Part shown: positions 29,105 through 39,485 of the stretch, piece by piece
Layout: the number at the start of each line of letters is the position of its first letter
How positions within the stretch are numbered: position 1 is the stretch's first letter
NCBI GenBank assembly: GCA_019636475.1
Contig: JAHBXN010000005.1
Coordinates: 338,062-402,061 of the forward strand
Length of the DNA: 64,000 nucleotides
Source: Phycisphaerae bacterium
GTDB lineage: Bacteria > Planctomycetota > Phycisphaerae > UBA1845 > UTPLA1
Direction of reading: 5' to 3'
Made by a program: the position numbers and the translations under genes
The notes under the pieces: generated by a model
Databases searched by the model: none
The model's input: the letters and a program-made list of their open reading frames with translations, nothing else
What the model was told of the DNA's origin: nothing

Positions 29105-31441
29105 TCAAGGACAGGATTGCAGCGGACCGCTCAGCAGGGTAATCACGAAGAGCTGCACATCCGCCAAGCCAAGTTGACCGTCGCCATCGAGGTCCGCGCA
29201 GCCACAAGGACCGGATGCCGTTGCAATGACACAATCGACGAAGCCCTGGGCGTCGCGGCCATCGATGGAGTGATCGCCGTTAAGGTCGCCACGGCATCCC
29301 TGACATTCACAGATGTCCGCATCGCCGTTTCCGTTGATGTCGGCGCAGTCCGTCCCGAGTCCCATGAATGTTCCTCCGAAGGCGGCGCAATCGCCGCCGG
29401 ACAAAGTCAGGATGCAGCCGTTCTGGGCAAGACAGCAGGCCCCGCTCGTCGGCGCGGGAACGATGGCCGCACTCCATACAGCGATCGCATCGATGTCGTC
29501 GGCCAGCGGCGCGTCGAGATAAGGAAACGAGAGACCGTCCAAAAAGCTGGCGTAGATCATCGCGGGATTGAGACCGCCGGATTCATCGAGATTGGATGCG
29601 GGGTCGTCGTCCGCGACGCTGAACAGCAGCGCGACAAAGACTCCACCGAGCGCGCTGCTGTGCAACTGGACGAATTCGAATGCGTCGATGTCGACGCCAT
29701 CCGGCAGTCCCAGATGCACCGCGTGATCAATCGCTACGATGGGGATGCCATTCACGACTTCATAAATGTCGCCGGGGTCAAGTGAAATACCGTTAATCGG
29801 GTCGAACCAGGTCGCTTCGTGATCGCAGGAGAAGTACCAGTGGTCGCAGCCGGCCGCCGGATCGTTGATGTCGAGGGCGTCGACGTCGTCATCGTCGGAC
29901 CCGGACAGATCTGGATTAGGTGCGAGATATGAATGGACGGTCGCCTCATCCGCGATGTTGACGCTGAAAACTGTGGCGGCGCGAGGCAGAGGTGCCGGAT
30001 TGATCGCGGCGTCGTCGAGCCGCAGATAGATCACTTCGTCCCGACCGGCCGAGGTGCCGTAGGTATGTGCCCGAATCGGCGAAAGGGAATTGGTCGGTAC
30101 GGAACAGAAGCCCGCTGGCGCGCCGTAGTGCGTCGCCGAGTCGTCATCGAACGAAACCATCAGGTGTTCCGGGAAATGAATGCAGGAGGATCCGCTCACT
30201 GAAATGGGGCCGAAAAATCCGGGAATTCCTGCGAGCGAGAGGTCGATCGAGTCGGTTCCGTCGAGATCGAACCAACTGGAATTCACCCATGTGCCGAAGC
30301 AGACCGGCGCGATGCTGGCGCAATCTCCCGCTGACGGCGACGGATCGCTTCCGGCAAATGCCGTGGTGTCGTCACGAAAGCCGTTCGCTCCGCAGTTTGG
30401 CGCAATCGCCTGCTGCCACAGATAGACATCACCCGGATCAAAGCTCTCGTTTCCGGCGGCCTGCGGATCGCTCATCTCGCTGTCGGAGCCGATGTCGAGC
30501 GAGAACTCCCGCTGCGGTTCGACCGGATTGACGGGCGGAATTTGCGGCGCAACATAGCCGACTGTAATGCGCAGACGCCCCTGAAAGATCGCGTCGGATT
30601 CCGGACCGACCTGGATGCCATTGGGCCCCGGATCAAGAAGGCTCGCGCGCGTGATCGAGTCCATCGCGATACGGATGGTGTCACCCACGCGCGCGGCGAT
30701 CGCCCCGCCCTGATTGTTCTTGACGTTCCAACCGGGAAGTCCGCCAGGCGAGGCAAAGTCGAATCGCCCACCGAGCAACTCGCGTCCACCCACTTCGAGG
30801 CGATTGTTTGTGCGGACCGCATCCTCGCCGGCCAGTCCACCGGCGCAGTTGGGATGCAGTGGATTCTGCGGGCACTCATGCGAGGTGGAAGCTCCGCCGA
30901 ATGCGTCCCAGTAGTAATAGACCAGAACAGGCGCCCCCGCCGGCCCGTTCACGATGTTAAGATCGATATTGAAATTAAGTGCCATTGTCGCGGCAGCAAT
31001 ATGACCGTCGGTGAACTGATCGCAGTACGAGAGATTGAGCCACTGAACGGTGATCTCGTCGGTGTTATCGCCGTCGATGAAGGCGCGGGCCTTGATGACC
31101 GACTGCACACGCAGCGGCGGACCGCCGCCGGGCGGCAGCACCTCCTCGACCGCCTCGCGGAAACACTTGTAGCCGTATTCATGCACGACGCCGTTCGTGC
31201 CGGCAACGCTGGGCAGAAACGCACCGGTCTGCTGGCATGTTTCATTGACGACGGTCAGCGGACCGGTGATGTTCAGCTCGTTGGAGCTGGCATTGCCGTC
31301 GATGGTCGCATCCGCACCGGCGATCTGCCAGCGAACTTGTCCGATGACCGATTGGGGCATGGCCGACATTGCCCATGCAATGCCCGCGAAGCACACGATG
31401 AATTGAGTATTGACGACTCTCTGCGTTCTTGATGGCCTCAT
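29105..31441 (-). CDS. Secreted dockerin-repeat protein
   Basis: A 778-residue exported protein. ATG 31441 with GGAG 7 bases upstream starts a signal peptide (cleavage near SVIGQVRW). The first 330 residues hold a beta-rich domain with several Cys. The middle has repeated Asp/Gly-rich segments about dates, positions and values, typical of planctomycete secreted proteins. The C terminus has two dockerin-type calcium loops: DLNGDHSIDGRDAQGFVDC and DLDGDGQLGLADVQLF. No enzymatic motif is visible. The dockerin-like end may bind a cohesin-like partner or only stabilise the fold; no cohesin is seen in the window. Confidence 0.75.
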   Translation of the reverse strand: MRPSRTQRVVNTQFIVCFAGIAWAMSAMPQSVIGQVRWQIAGADATIDGNASSNELNITGPLTVVNETCQQTGAFLPSVAGTNGVVHEYGYKCFREAVEEVLPPGGGPPLRVQSVIKARAFIDGDNTDEITVQWLNLSYCDQFTDGHIAAATMALNFNIDLNIVNGPAGAPVLVYYYWDAFGGASTSHECPQNPLHPNCAGGLAGEDAVRTNNRLEVGGRELLGGRFDFASPGGLPGWNVKNNQGGAIAARVGDTIRIAMDSITRASLLDPGPNGIQVGPESDAIFQGRLRITVGYVAPQIPPVNPVEPQREFSLDIGSDSEMSDPQAAGNESFDPGDVYLWQQAIAPNCGANGFRDDTTAFAGSDPSPSAGDCASIAPVCFGTWVNSSWFDLDGTDSIDLSLAGIPGFFGPISVSGSSCIHFPEHLMVSFDDDSATHYGAPAGFCSVPTNSLSPIRAHTYGTSAGRDEVIYLRLDDAAINPAPLPRAATVFSVNIADEATVHSYLAPNPDLSGSDDDDVDALDINDPAAGCDHWYFSCDHEATWFDPINGISLDPGDIYEVVNGIPIVAIDHAVHLGLPDGVDIDAFEFVQLHSSALGGVFVALLFSVADDDPASNLDESGGLNPAMIYASFLDGLSFPYLDAPLADDIDAIAVWSAAIVPAPTSGACCLAQNGCILTLSGGDCAAFGGTFMGLGTDCADINGNGDADICECQGCRGDLNGDHSIDGRDAQGFVDCVIATASGPCGCADLDGDGQLGLADVQLFVITLLSGPLQSCP

Positions 31442-31879
31442 CGGACGACTCCATTTCAGCGGTTTCGACAAAGCCCGCTACGAATTCAAGCGGGCTCAGC
31501 GCGTGATTCAGCGCAAACGTCGCATTTGCCGTACTGGAATCGAAGACGGACGAGTCGTTGCCGTGGCCAGTTGCCGGCATCCGACGCACGGCCGATCGCA
31601 GAGAAATTGTGAACATCGCCGGGGGGCACGCCGAGGAAGGGCGACGAATATCGCTCGCAAAGCCGGCTCGCCTGCCCCAACATCTGAAGCCCCCCTTTCG
31701 GGTAAAAAAGTGGCCGAGAAGCGTTCTGAAGCCGTCATCCTTTGGGAGAGTTCGTTATGATAGCGTGTACAGGGGATTTCATCGCTATCCGGAGGGGCCC
31801 CTCAAACAGTTTCTCGGCCGATGCGGGTGCGTAGCTTGCCCGCTGCGGAAGCCCCCCGAAAGAATGAGGAGACGCTGAA
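31442..31879. other. Divergent intergenic region between two secreted-protein genes
   Basis: This 438-base region separates the divergent starts of two dockerin-type genes. TATGAT at 31756-31761 is a possible -10 for the plus-strand gene but has no matching -35. GAGGAG lies 10 bases before ATG 31880. No other feature is apparent. Confidence 0.45.
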
Positions 31880-33682
31880 ATGACACAGACCGCTTCCGCG
31901 CGGCGCGCGATACAGTTCGCGTTGATTCTGACCGCACTCGTGTGGCTGCTTCCTGGGCTCGGCCGCCAGTTGGTTCAAGCTCAGATTCCGCACGCCGTCG
32001 ATCCGCTTCGGAATCCGCTGTTCTCGATTGATCTGCTGTCACCGACGGCCAGCACCGAAGGCGTTTCGGCGTCCGACGTGCTCGACAAGCCGGGCCCCTC
32101 AGTCCGCTTCAGCGCTCAAGGACTTCGACTCAATAGCCCGCTTGACAATCTGAACGCACTCTCAAGCGATCGCTCCGATCTGACGACAGCGGGAACAGCG
32201 GGCACCTTTGCAATCCTTTTCAGCGTCGATCGCTTGTCAGTCGGCGCCGCTGATCCCGATCCGGACCTCGTCGCCAGCAATCGGCCGTTCAACGTCCGTG
32301 AGCAGGCCATGAAAAACCAGGCGGCTGCGGATCTGTTCATGTCCACGCTGCTTTTCGATCTGAACGGACCGATCGTCCCCCCGCTTCGCGGCCCGGGCGG
32401 CGGCAACAACACCGGCGTCATCAATCAAGGTGATGCCGGCGGTGTGGACTACGACCTGAAGCCCACCAAGGCGCCCTCAAAAAACACGCCGCCCCCGCCC
32501 GAACCCAAGGACGACGTGGATGCGGCAGTGTCCCAGGAGTCAGGCGGCGGAGGTCCGATGCGAGGCATCTCGACGGACGGCATTTTCTTCTCAGTTTCGC
32601 GTAACAGCCCTTCTCTTCAAAATCTTCCCGGTACACCCAGTGGCGCCAACGTCTATTTCGACTTTGAGCCGTCGATTCCGATGGGAGAGATCATCTACGC
32701 GCGAGCTGACCAGCTTGGCCTTATTAGCGGCCCAGGCGGCGATGACATCGACGGGCTGGTGGTCATCGACCACGGAGACCGAATCCTGAATCCCGCGACC
32801 GATCGAATCTTCTTTACCCTGACGCGTGGTTCACCGACGCTTGCCACATCGCCGGATTTCAGCGCGGCCGACATCTTCGTTTCAAACGGATCCGGTAGTT
32901 TCGTGCGATTCGCCGAGGCCGCAGATCTGGGTCTGGGACCGAACGATCACATCGACGCCCTCGAAGTGCTGGTGACCGACGACATCGAGGACGCCATCTT
33001 CCGCCATGCCCTTCTGCGCATCCTGCCAGGCGACTTCGACGGCAACGGCATCCTCGACCAGATTGACTGCGACCACTTCCATACCTGCTTCAGCGGCGAT
33101 GGCGTCACGTTCGATACGAACGGCACAGCCACCACGAACATCTCGGTCGGCCCTGGTTCGTCATTCAACCCGGCCGATATCGTTGTGGAAACCGGAGACA
33201 CGGTGCTGTGGACGTGGGTCGACGGCCCGCACAACGTGGTGAGCGGCAGCGGAGGCGTGTTTGACGGAGCCTTCTTCTCCGGAGCGCCGACGTCGAACGC
33301 GGGAACCGTCTTCCAGGTGCTGTTTGACGATAGCTTTCTCAATTTGCACCCACGCGGCGGAAGCAACTATTCCTATTTCAGTCAGCCAGATCAGTCCGCG
33401 GGCATGACCGGCACGGTGGCCGTTGTGCCACATCCGTGCGCGACGTTTGACATGGACTTCGACGGCGACGTGGACTGCGCCGACTGGCTGGACTTTGCGA
33501 ACCTCTATCTGCAATTCTCATCGACGCTGTGCGTGCCGCTGACAATTCCGGAATTCGTGGATGCGCTGCTCATGATGCCGCAGCAGCCCTGGCATGCGTG
33601 CGCGGCGGATGTGAATCTGGATGGCTTCACTGACGGTCGCGACATCCGACCGTATGTCGATGCGTATCTGGCCGCGCCCTGA
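31880..33682 (+). CDS. Secreted protein with cupredoxin-like domain nested between dockerin repeats
   Basis: A 600-residue exported protein with a signal peptide (hydrophobic core FALILTALVWLL, cleavage near VQAQ). Beta-rich repeats containing IFFSVSRNSPSLQ and IFFTLTRGSPTLA fill residues about 225-370. A calcium loop DFDGNGILDQIDCDHF follows. Residues about 412-515 are a plastocyanin-like domain (SSFNPADIVVETGDTVLWTW, then DGPHNVV). Two more dockerin-type loops end the protein. The first copper ligand His451 and Met509 are kept, but the Cys and second His are Ser501 and Asp504, so a normal blue copper site is not expected. It is transcribed divergently from another dockerin-type gene. Confidence 0.75.
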   Translation: MTQTASARRAIQFALILTALVWLLPGLGRQLVQAQIPHAVDPLRNPLFSIDLLSPTASTEGVSASDVLDKPGPSVRFSAQGLRLNSPLDNLNALSSDRSDLTTAGTAGTFAILFSVDRLSVGAADPDPDLVASNRPFNVREQAMKNQAAADLFMSTLLFDLNGPIVPPLRGPGGGNNTGVINQGDAGGVDYDLKPTKAPSKNTPPPPEPKDDVDAAVSQESGGGGPMRGISTDGIFFSVSRNSPSLQNLPGTPSGANVYFDFEPSIPMGEIIYARADQLGLISGPGGDDIDGLVVIDHGDRILNPATDRIFFTLTRGSPTLATSPDFSAADIFVSNGSGSFVRFAEAADLGLGPNDHIDALEVLVTDDIEDAIFRHALLRILPGDFDGNGILDQIDCDHFHTCFSGDGVTFDTNGTATTNISVGPGSSFNPADIVVETGDTVLWTWVDGPHNVVSGSGGVFDGAFFSGAPTSNAGTVFQVLFDDSFLNLHPRGGSNYSYFSQPDQSAGMTGTVAVVPHPCATFDMDFDGDVDCADWLDFANLYLQFSSTLCVPLTIPEFVDALLMMPQQPWHACAADVNLDGFTDGRDIRPYVDAYLAAP

Positions 33683-33718
33683 GGCGACAATTCCCCGCGG
33701 CTCTTGAAGATCGGCCGA

Positions 33719-36388
33719 TCAATCCGCATCCGAATCGCCGCGCCCCGCGAGTGCCGAGAGCGTGTCACGACCGATCAGGGAAAAAGTGCCGCGATGGGCC
33801 GCGGCCCACGAGGAAAGCCATGTCTCATCGATGGGAGGCGTCGCCCGGACGATATTCACGCCGATTGACTGCGTGCCGATTTTCTCACTGAAGCGCTCAA
33901 ACGCTGCACGATCGATTTCACCATCGATGAAAAGCCAGACGGACGTCGGCTCAAATGCGAGCGTTGCCCGAAGCAGTGCATCGAGCGACTGCACATGCGT
34001 GGGCCGGACGGCCCGCACCATGTCGTACGCCCGAACCTTCTGCTCACTCGTCGCAGACTCCATCGTCAAACCGCCCGGCCACGTGGTGACCGTATCATCC
34101 TCGACGGCTATGATCGCAAACCGCTGACCCGAACCAAGCGACTGAATCTGCCGTGTGAGCTGGTCGATCATCGCGAAATGATCGGGCGCGTTGCCGACCG
34201 GAGAGCTCATTGCGAACACAACACGCTGGGCGCCGAAGCTCAACGGAATCATCAGCATGGTCGGCTCACCGGCGGGTGGAATCGCGATCTCCTGTCGGCC
34301 GAAATGAGTGCCACCGGTCGATGCCTCAACCAGGACGGTCTTGCCGGTCTCTTCAGGAGCGAACTCCATCGTGACCGGAGCAGTGCCGAGGTCACGTCCG
34401 GCCACCACCACCCGGCCCCCGGGCGGATCGGTATAGACATTGATCCGCGCCAGCGTCCTCGCCAGCGCGATCTTCGCTCGCATGTCGTCGCCCCCACCGT
34501 CTTCGGGCAAATCGATCCACAGTTGCGCGTTGTCGTAGCCATCGAGGACTGCGGCAATCTCGATGCGCTTTCCAAGCGTTCCCGGCTCCATCTCCACTCG
34601 AAGTGGTGCGACGCCAGCGAGACGGCCGTTGATGCGAATCGTCGCTCCGGCCGGTTCGGTCTCAACCGCCAGCATCCGTCCGAGTTCCCTGAGTTCCAGT
34701 TCCATTGCGAGCGCGTCGCCAACCTCCGGCGGTGAAACGCGTTGAGTCAAGTCCGCATAGCCGTCATGCCGAATCGTCATTTCAGGCGACTTGGTTGGAT
34801 CCATCGACAGCGTCAGCGGACTGGTACCTCGCATCTCTCCATCGATCCAGACCTGGGCATTCGGCGGTATCGTGGTCAGTGACAGGTCGTACGGCATCCG
34901 CATGAGAGAAACGTAGGCATCTGGAGCACCGAGATATGTGGATACAGCCTGGGCCACGGGATGGTAGCCCGGCGCTGAAATTTCAATCAAATGCGAATCG
35001 AGATCGTCGACGGGCAGTGCGATCGAAATCCTGCCGAACGAGTCGGCGCGTCCAACGGGCTCGCCATCGAGCTTCACCTCGGCAAAAGGCGGCGAGATCG
35101 TCAACGTCAGAGGCGAGGGAACCTCGAATGTCGCGGGAATCGCCAATCGCTCGGCGGGAGAACGCATTCGAATTGCGTAATAGGCCACGGTGAAAGTCAG
35201 CAACAGGCCGACGGTGATGCCGACCAGAAGGTCGCGCTTTCGGCGGCGATAGCGAGGCGTGCCCTCAACAGAAAATGGTGGAGTCGGCGGGTGGAAATGT
35301 CGCCGACTGCGCGGCGTATCCTTGGACTCGGGCGACGGAACCACAACGCTCGCCGCATCATTTGTCGCGTTCGGCAAAGTCTTTGGTGAGGCGCTGGCCA
35401 TCGTACTCAGTGCGGCAGCCGCCAGCCGGTCCTCCAATTCCTCCCGGGACAGTTCCGGCGCCGGCATCCTCGCACGTGTGGGACTCATCGTCGATGCGTC
35501 TTTCGCCACCGTGCAAGACCCCGGACGGTCTGTTAGTGCCGTCTGCGAACACGAGGAGATCGGCATCGAAGCGGAATGAGGCATGGCCGCCGCTCTTTCG
35601 GCGCTTTCCTTCGGCCTGTCCACCAGTGAAGGCGACTGGGCCGCAGGCTTCGGCGCAGGCTCTTCCGAACCCGGAATGCCGCGCAATCCGCCCCTTATTC
35701 GGGGCGTTCCGAACTGCACTGTTCCCGAAGCGACGATCGCAACGCGCTGTTCGCTTCGCCGATCTTTTCCGTCCCATCGAGAATCCCCTAGGACCGCGAT
35801 AGGAGTCGACGCTGACTTATCCGTCGACTCGCGTCGTGCAGAGTGCGCGCCCATGCCGGGCGGCGCCACCGTAGAGACGTTTTTATCATTGACGGAGGCT
35901 GCGACCTGTGCCTGGGTGGCGGCACTGGGCATGATCGATGTCCGACCGGAGGACACGGCGGCCTCAACCGGGACCTGGCGATTGACTCCCCTCCCATCGG
36001 CCGATCGGGGCGCGTTGGCGGCGGTCCGCTCGAGCGAATTGGCGGACGCGCCATTTGCCGCGGAAGTTTGCGACGAAATTGCTCGAAATCGCGGGCGCGG
36101 CAGCGAGAGGAATTCGTCATCCTCATCAAGCGTGGTCTTGCCGGAGATCAGTTGATCGGCGCGAAGTGGCTGAACGATGCCGCTAAGCGACTGCCGGCAT
36201 TTCAAGCAGACGCCCTCGATCATCGAGACGGCGTCATCCGACTCCAAGGCCCGACCACACCGTTCGCAATTCAGCGGATTTATCACCGCAGTCAAACCCT
36301 CCATGGTTTGAACCGACACATTCGCGTGCCCCGCGCCGTGATCGACGCGGAGATTCTTCCCTTGATTCATCGACCGAACGGGTCCCAT
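33719..36388 (-). CDS. Zinc-ribbon / PEGA-repeat / VWA-like membrane protein
   Basis: An 889-residue protein. Near the N terminus lies a zinc ribbon (CERCG, 17 residues later CLKC). A long Ser/Pro/Ala-rich linker follows, then one membrane helix (LLVGITVGLLLTFTVAYYAI, about residue 395-415). Outside are PEGA-type beta modules, each with a phrase such as AEVKLDGEPVGRA, AQVWIDGEMRGTSPL, ATIRINGRLAGVAPL and GRVVVAGRDLGTAPV. The last 150 residues resemble a von Willebrand A fold (RVVFAMSSPVG, WLFIDGEIDRA). PEGA repeats are found in surface-associated proteins. The start is uncertain: ATG 36388, 36370 and 36304 are all in frame. It converges with the secreted protein upstream and diverges from a phosphatase gene. 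Confidence 0.78.
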   Translation of the reverse strand: MGPVRSMNQGKNLRVDHGAGHANVSVQTMEGLTAVINPLNCERCGRALESDDAVSMIEGVCLKCRQSLSGIVQPLRADQLISGKTTLDEDDEFLSLPRPRFRAISSQTSAANGASANSLERTAANAPRSADGRGVNRQVPVEAAVSSGRTSIMPSAATQAQVAASVNDKNVSTVAPPGMGAHSARRESTDKSASTPIAVLGDSRWDGKDRRSEQRVAIVASGTVQFGTPRIRGGLRGIPGSEEPAPKPAAQSPSLVDRPKESAERAAAMPHSASMPISSCSQTALTDRPGSCTVAKDASTMSPTRARMPAPELSREELEDRLAAAALSTMASASPKTLPNATNDAASVVVPSPESKDTPRSRRHFHPPTPPFSVEGTPRYRRRKRDLLVGITVGLLLTFTVAYYAIRMRSPAERLAIPATFEVPSPLTLTISPPFAEVKLDGEPVGRADSFGRISIALPVDDLDSHLIEISAPGYHPVAQAVSTYLGAPDAYVSLMRMPYDLSLTTIPPNAQVWIDGEMRGTSPLTLSMDPTKSPEMTIRHDGYADLTQRVSPPEVGDALAMELELRELGRMLAVETEPAGATIRINGRLAGVAPLRVEMEPGTLGKRIEIAAVLDGYDNAQLWIDLPEDGGGDDMRAKIALARTLARINVYTDPPGGRVVVAGRDLGTAPVTMEFAPEETGKTVLVEASTGGTHFGRQEIAIPPAGEPTMLMIPLSFGAQRVVFAMSSPVGNAPDHFAMIDQLTRQIQSLGSGQRFAIIAVEDDTVTTWPGGLTMESATSEQKVRAYDMVRAVRPTHVQSLDALLRATLAFEPTSVWLFIDGEIDRAAFERFSEKIGTQSIGVNIVRATPPIDETWLSSWAAAHRGTFSLIGRDTLSALAGRGDSDAD

Positions 36389-36722
36389 AACTGTAACCCA
36401 CTCACGCCGTCTGCACCACCGTCACCCCCTCATACCGTTTCCATGAGCCAGGCAATCCAAAATCGCCAAAATCCGGCCGCCCGCCCTCCGTTGACACTTG
36501 ATCGACCGCGTATGACGATGCGAATCGTGACGATCACGAGTCCGCCGTCGGCCAGCGGCTGCCTCGTCTCGTATTCAACCCTTACGAACAGCCGGCAGAC
36601 GGTCCAGCCGCCTGTCGCTCGGGGGTTCGGGGACGCCGTGACTGAGCAGGTGATTCACCGATCGCTGCCGGTTCCCGCTACAATCGAAACGATCGACCGA
36701 CCAGGCGCACGAGTGTCCCTTT

Positions 36723-38345
36723 ATGCCGAACCTGATCGTCACATTCCCCGACGGCCGTACACAGGCATACAACATGCGAAAGCCCGAGCTGCTGATCGGG
36801 CGAGACAGCGGATGCGATCTGTCGCTACCGGATGACACGATCACTTCGCGCCAGCATGCCAAGATTCTGCTGCGAGCAGACAATTCGCTCTGGATTCACG
36901 ATCTGAAAAGCAAGAACGGCACAACCGTCAACGAACGTGCCATCGCCGCAGCGCCGCTGCACCCCGGCGATCGGATCCGAATCGGCACCTATGTCATCAC
37001 GCTCGCAGCGGAGGCCCATCGGCCCGAAGCCCAGGTGGATACCCCAACGGACCTGACGACGGGGGTAACTTCCGGCTGGCGTGCAGAACCGCATTCAGAA
37101 CTTTCGCAACGACGCCTCAAGACGCTATATGAACTGAATGAACGCCTCGCCGGCCGGTTTGACCGCGACGATCTGCTTCGCGAACTGCTCAATGTCTGTA
37201 CTGAACAACTACGTTTTGAGCGGGCGGGCATCGCACTTTGGAATGCCTCATCGAAGCATCTGAACTGGATTGAACTCAACAACGTCGGTCATGGCGGACC
37301 CGCGGGCGAATTCCTCATCAGCCGATCGATTGTTGATCGATGCGTAAATGACGCCGAGCGCATTCTGATCAACGACACCAGCTCATCCGACGTGGACCCG
37401 ACCCAGAGCATGATCTCGAACAACATCCGCAGCGCGATGTGCGTTCCGATGGTGTACCTTCAGGAAGTTCATGGCGTCATCTATGGCGACCGTGTCACGA
37501 CGAGTGGCGGCTACAGGAAGGAAGACATCGACTTTTTCGGCGCACTCGGCCGGCTCGGCGCGATGGGCCTCGCAAATGTTCAGTTGGTGGAGGAAATCAA
37601 ACGGCGGGATTACGTCGATGCCCAATTGCGAACGGCGCGACAAATTCAGGTTGAGCTATTTCCAGGGGAACCACTTCAAACCGATTCGGTCCGGATCGAC
37701 GCCTTAAATGACCCCGGGCAGAAGGTTTCCGGTGACTACTACGACTACTTCGTCCGCGATGACGGTCTGATTGTCGCGGTCATCGCCGATGTCGCCGGCA
37801 AGGGGCTGCCGGCTTCACTGCTGACCGCAAACATCCAGGCGGCCGTTCGGCTGATACTCGATTCTCAAACGGACATCGCGGCTGCCATGCGACAACTCAA
37901 CAAGCTGGCGATCCGAAACATGCACGAATCGCGATTCATAACCGGAATCTTCGGCCTGCTCGACCCCAAGCGCCGGGAGTTTACATTCTGTAATGCAGGA
38001 CATCCCCCGCCTTACCTGATCGAGGCGCGATCCACCATGCGAAAACTGGAATTCGAACCCGACCTGCCGCTCGGCATCGAGGAAAACGACCTGTGCTACC
38101 ACGCCAGGACGATCACGCTGCCCGCATCGACCTCCTCGATCCTGATGTTCACAGACGGCGTGCCCGATGCCGAGGATGAGCATGGGGAGCAATTCGGCGA
38201 GGGTCGACTGGTGGCCACATTAAATGCGAATCTGGCGCAGCCTTCGCACGAGCTCGTGACGCGCGTCCGCCGATCGATCAAGCAATTCACCCGCAACCAG
38301 CCTCTGACGGACGACGTCACGCTCCTTGCAATCGAGCTTTCATGA
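36723..38345 (+). CDS. FHA-GAF-SpoIIE (PP2C-type) serine phosphatase
   Basis: A 540-residue cytoplasmic protein of the same architecture as the one at 818-2467. FHA: LLIGRDSGCDLSLPDDTITS, RQHAKILL and SKNGTTVNERAI (residues 1-95). GAF: about 130-300. SpoIIE/PPM phosphatase: about 310-540 with SGDYYDYF, IADVAGKGLPASL and FTDGVPDAEDEHGEQFG, so the metal-binding aspartates are present. It would remove phosphate from Ser/Thr, with the FHA domain guiding it to phosphothreonine. A kinase is encoded 10 kb away, and the PEGA/VWA protein gene is divergent; a functional link is inference. Confidence 0.9.
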   Translation: MPNLIVTFPDGRTQAYNMRKPELLIGRDSGCDLSLPDDTITSRQHAKILLRADNSLWIHDLKSKNGTTVNERAIAAAPLHPGDRIRIGTYVITLAAEAHRPEAQVDTPTDLTTGVTSGWRAEPHSELSQRRLKTLYELNERLAGRFDRDDLLRELLNVCTEQLRFERAGIALWNASSKHLNWIELNNVGHGGPAGEFLISRSIVDRCVNDAERILINDTSSSDVDPTQSMISNNIRSAMCVPMVYLQEVHGVIYGDRVTTSGGYRKEDIDFFGALGRLGAMGLANVQLVEEIKRRDYVDAQLRTARQIQVELFPGEPLQTDSVRIDALNDPGQKVSGDYYDYFVRDDGLIVAVIADVAGKGLPASLLTANIQAAVRLILDSQTDIAAAMRQLNKLAIRNMHESRFITGIFGLLDPKRREFTFCNAGHPPPYLIEARSTMRKLEFEPDLPLGIEENDLCYHARTITLPASTSSILMFTDGVPDAEDEHGEQFGEGRLVATLNANLAQPSHELVTRVRRSIKQFTRNQPLTDDVTLLAIELS

Positions 38346-38480
38346 ATTCGCCTCTGCCGTCGCCGACGGTGTGAAGCTCGCCGCGCTGACCAGCCTGTCG
38401 CTCCCCGCGCGTCGTGTTACACTTTCCCCGAGTCTTTGGAAACAATCACCCGCACACCCTCGATCCAGGAAGGGAAAGGC

Positions 38481-39419
38481 ATGACCCGCGCACGACTATC
38501 GATCAAAATCGCCACCATGATGGCACTCACCGTTGCAAGCGCCTCCTGCGATGTGTTGGAGCAGCTCATTCTCCGACCATCGGACAACATCCGAAACACA
38601 CCTGCCGATTTCGGCTACGAAGCGGAAAAGCTCGCACTGCCGATGGCGGACGGAACCCTCATCAGCATCTGGCATTGCAAGACACCCGCCGCGACCCGCA
38701 AAGGGATCATCGTGGTTGTGCCCGGCAATGACGCCAACAAAGGTCGATACACCGCTGGACTGCCGCTGTTTTCCGATTTCGGCTGGGACATGATTCTCAT
38801 GGACTATCCCGGTTTTGGAGAGAGCACGGGCACGAAATCACTTCAGGGCCTGATCGACAGCACCTTCGTCGTCACTGACTATGCCATGTCCAAGGCCGAT
38901 GTGGTCGTCGGATACGGCATCAGCATGGGAGCACCGGTACTCATGCGCGTCGCGGCGGAACGCGATTTTGCCGCGGTGATGTTTGAGAGCATTCTCGATC
39001 TGTGGGGAGAAGGATCGGGCTTCATTGAACATCACCTCGGCGGCATTCCGGGAATCGACGATTCGCCGTTCGTCTCCGCGATCGATCTCGTCGCTATAGC
39101 CGGTTCGCCCGAGGCTTTTGATACCAAGCGCTGGGCTGCACTCGTCGAGGAACCGAAGCTCTTCATCCATTCGCCGGAAGATAACGTCACACCCTTTCAA
39201 ACCATGTGGGAAGTCTACAAACGAGCCCCACAGCCCAAACATGTCTTCGTAACCGAGGGCGATCATGCCCTTCAGATATTTCTCGACCCGGTGCTCTATC
39301 GCGAAACAATCAACGGCTGGCTCACCGGGGTACTCAGTCCCGACCCCATCCTGAACGAGAAATTCCAGGAGATACTCCAGATCGAGATTCAGGCAGCTCT
39401 GGATGAATTGGGCCTGTGA
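38481..39419 (+). CDS. Alpha/beta hydrolase lipoprotein
   Basis: A 312-residue protein. ATG 38481 follows AGGGAAAGG and starts a lipoprotein signal (lipobox ASASC, Cys23). The fold is an alpha/beta hydrolase: oxyanion region VVVPGNDANKG, nucleophile Ser148 in GYGISMGAPV, acid Asp in HSPEDNVTP and His in EGDHALQIF. It resembles membrane-anchored serine hydrolases of the Abhydrolase/BAAT-like group; the substrate is unknown. It lies about 135 bases after the FHA phosphatase gene in the same direction. Confidence 0.82.
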   Translation: MTRARLSIKIATMMALTVASASCDVLEQLILRPSDNIRNTPADFGYEAEKLALPMADGTLISIWHCKTPAATRKGIIVVVPGNDANKGRYTAGLPLFSDFGWDMILMDYPGFGESTGTKSLQGLIDSTFVVTDYAMSKADVVVGYGISMGAPVLMRVAAERDFAAVMFESILDLWGEGSGFIEHHLGGIPGIDDSPFVSAIDLVAIAGSPEAFDTKRWAALVEEPKLFIHSPEDNVTPFQTMWEVYKRAPQPKHVFVTEGDHALQIFLDPVLYRETINGWLTGVLSPDPILNEKFQEILQIEIQAALDELGL

Positions 39420-39485
39420 GCCGGGAGGCGGCGCGGCCATGGAAAATGAAACTTCCAACGCGCGCTCAAAGCGGCGTTCGACCGC

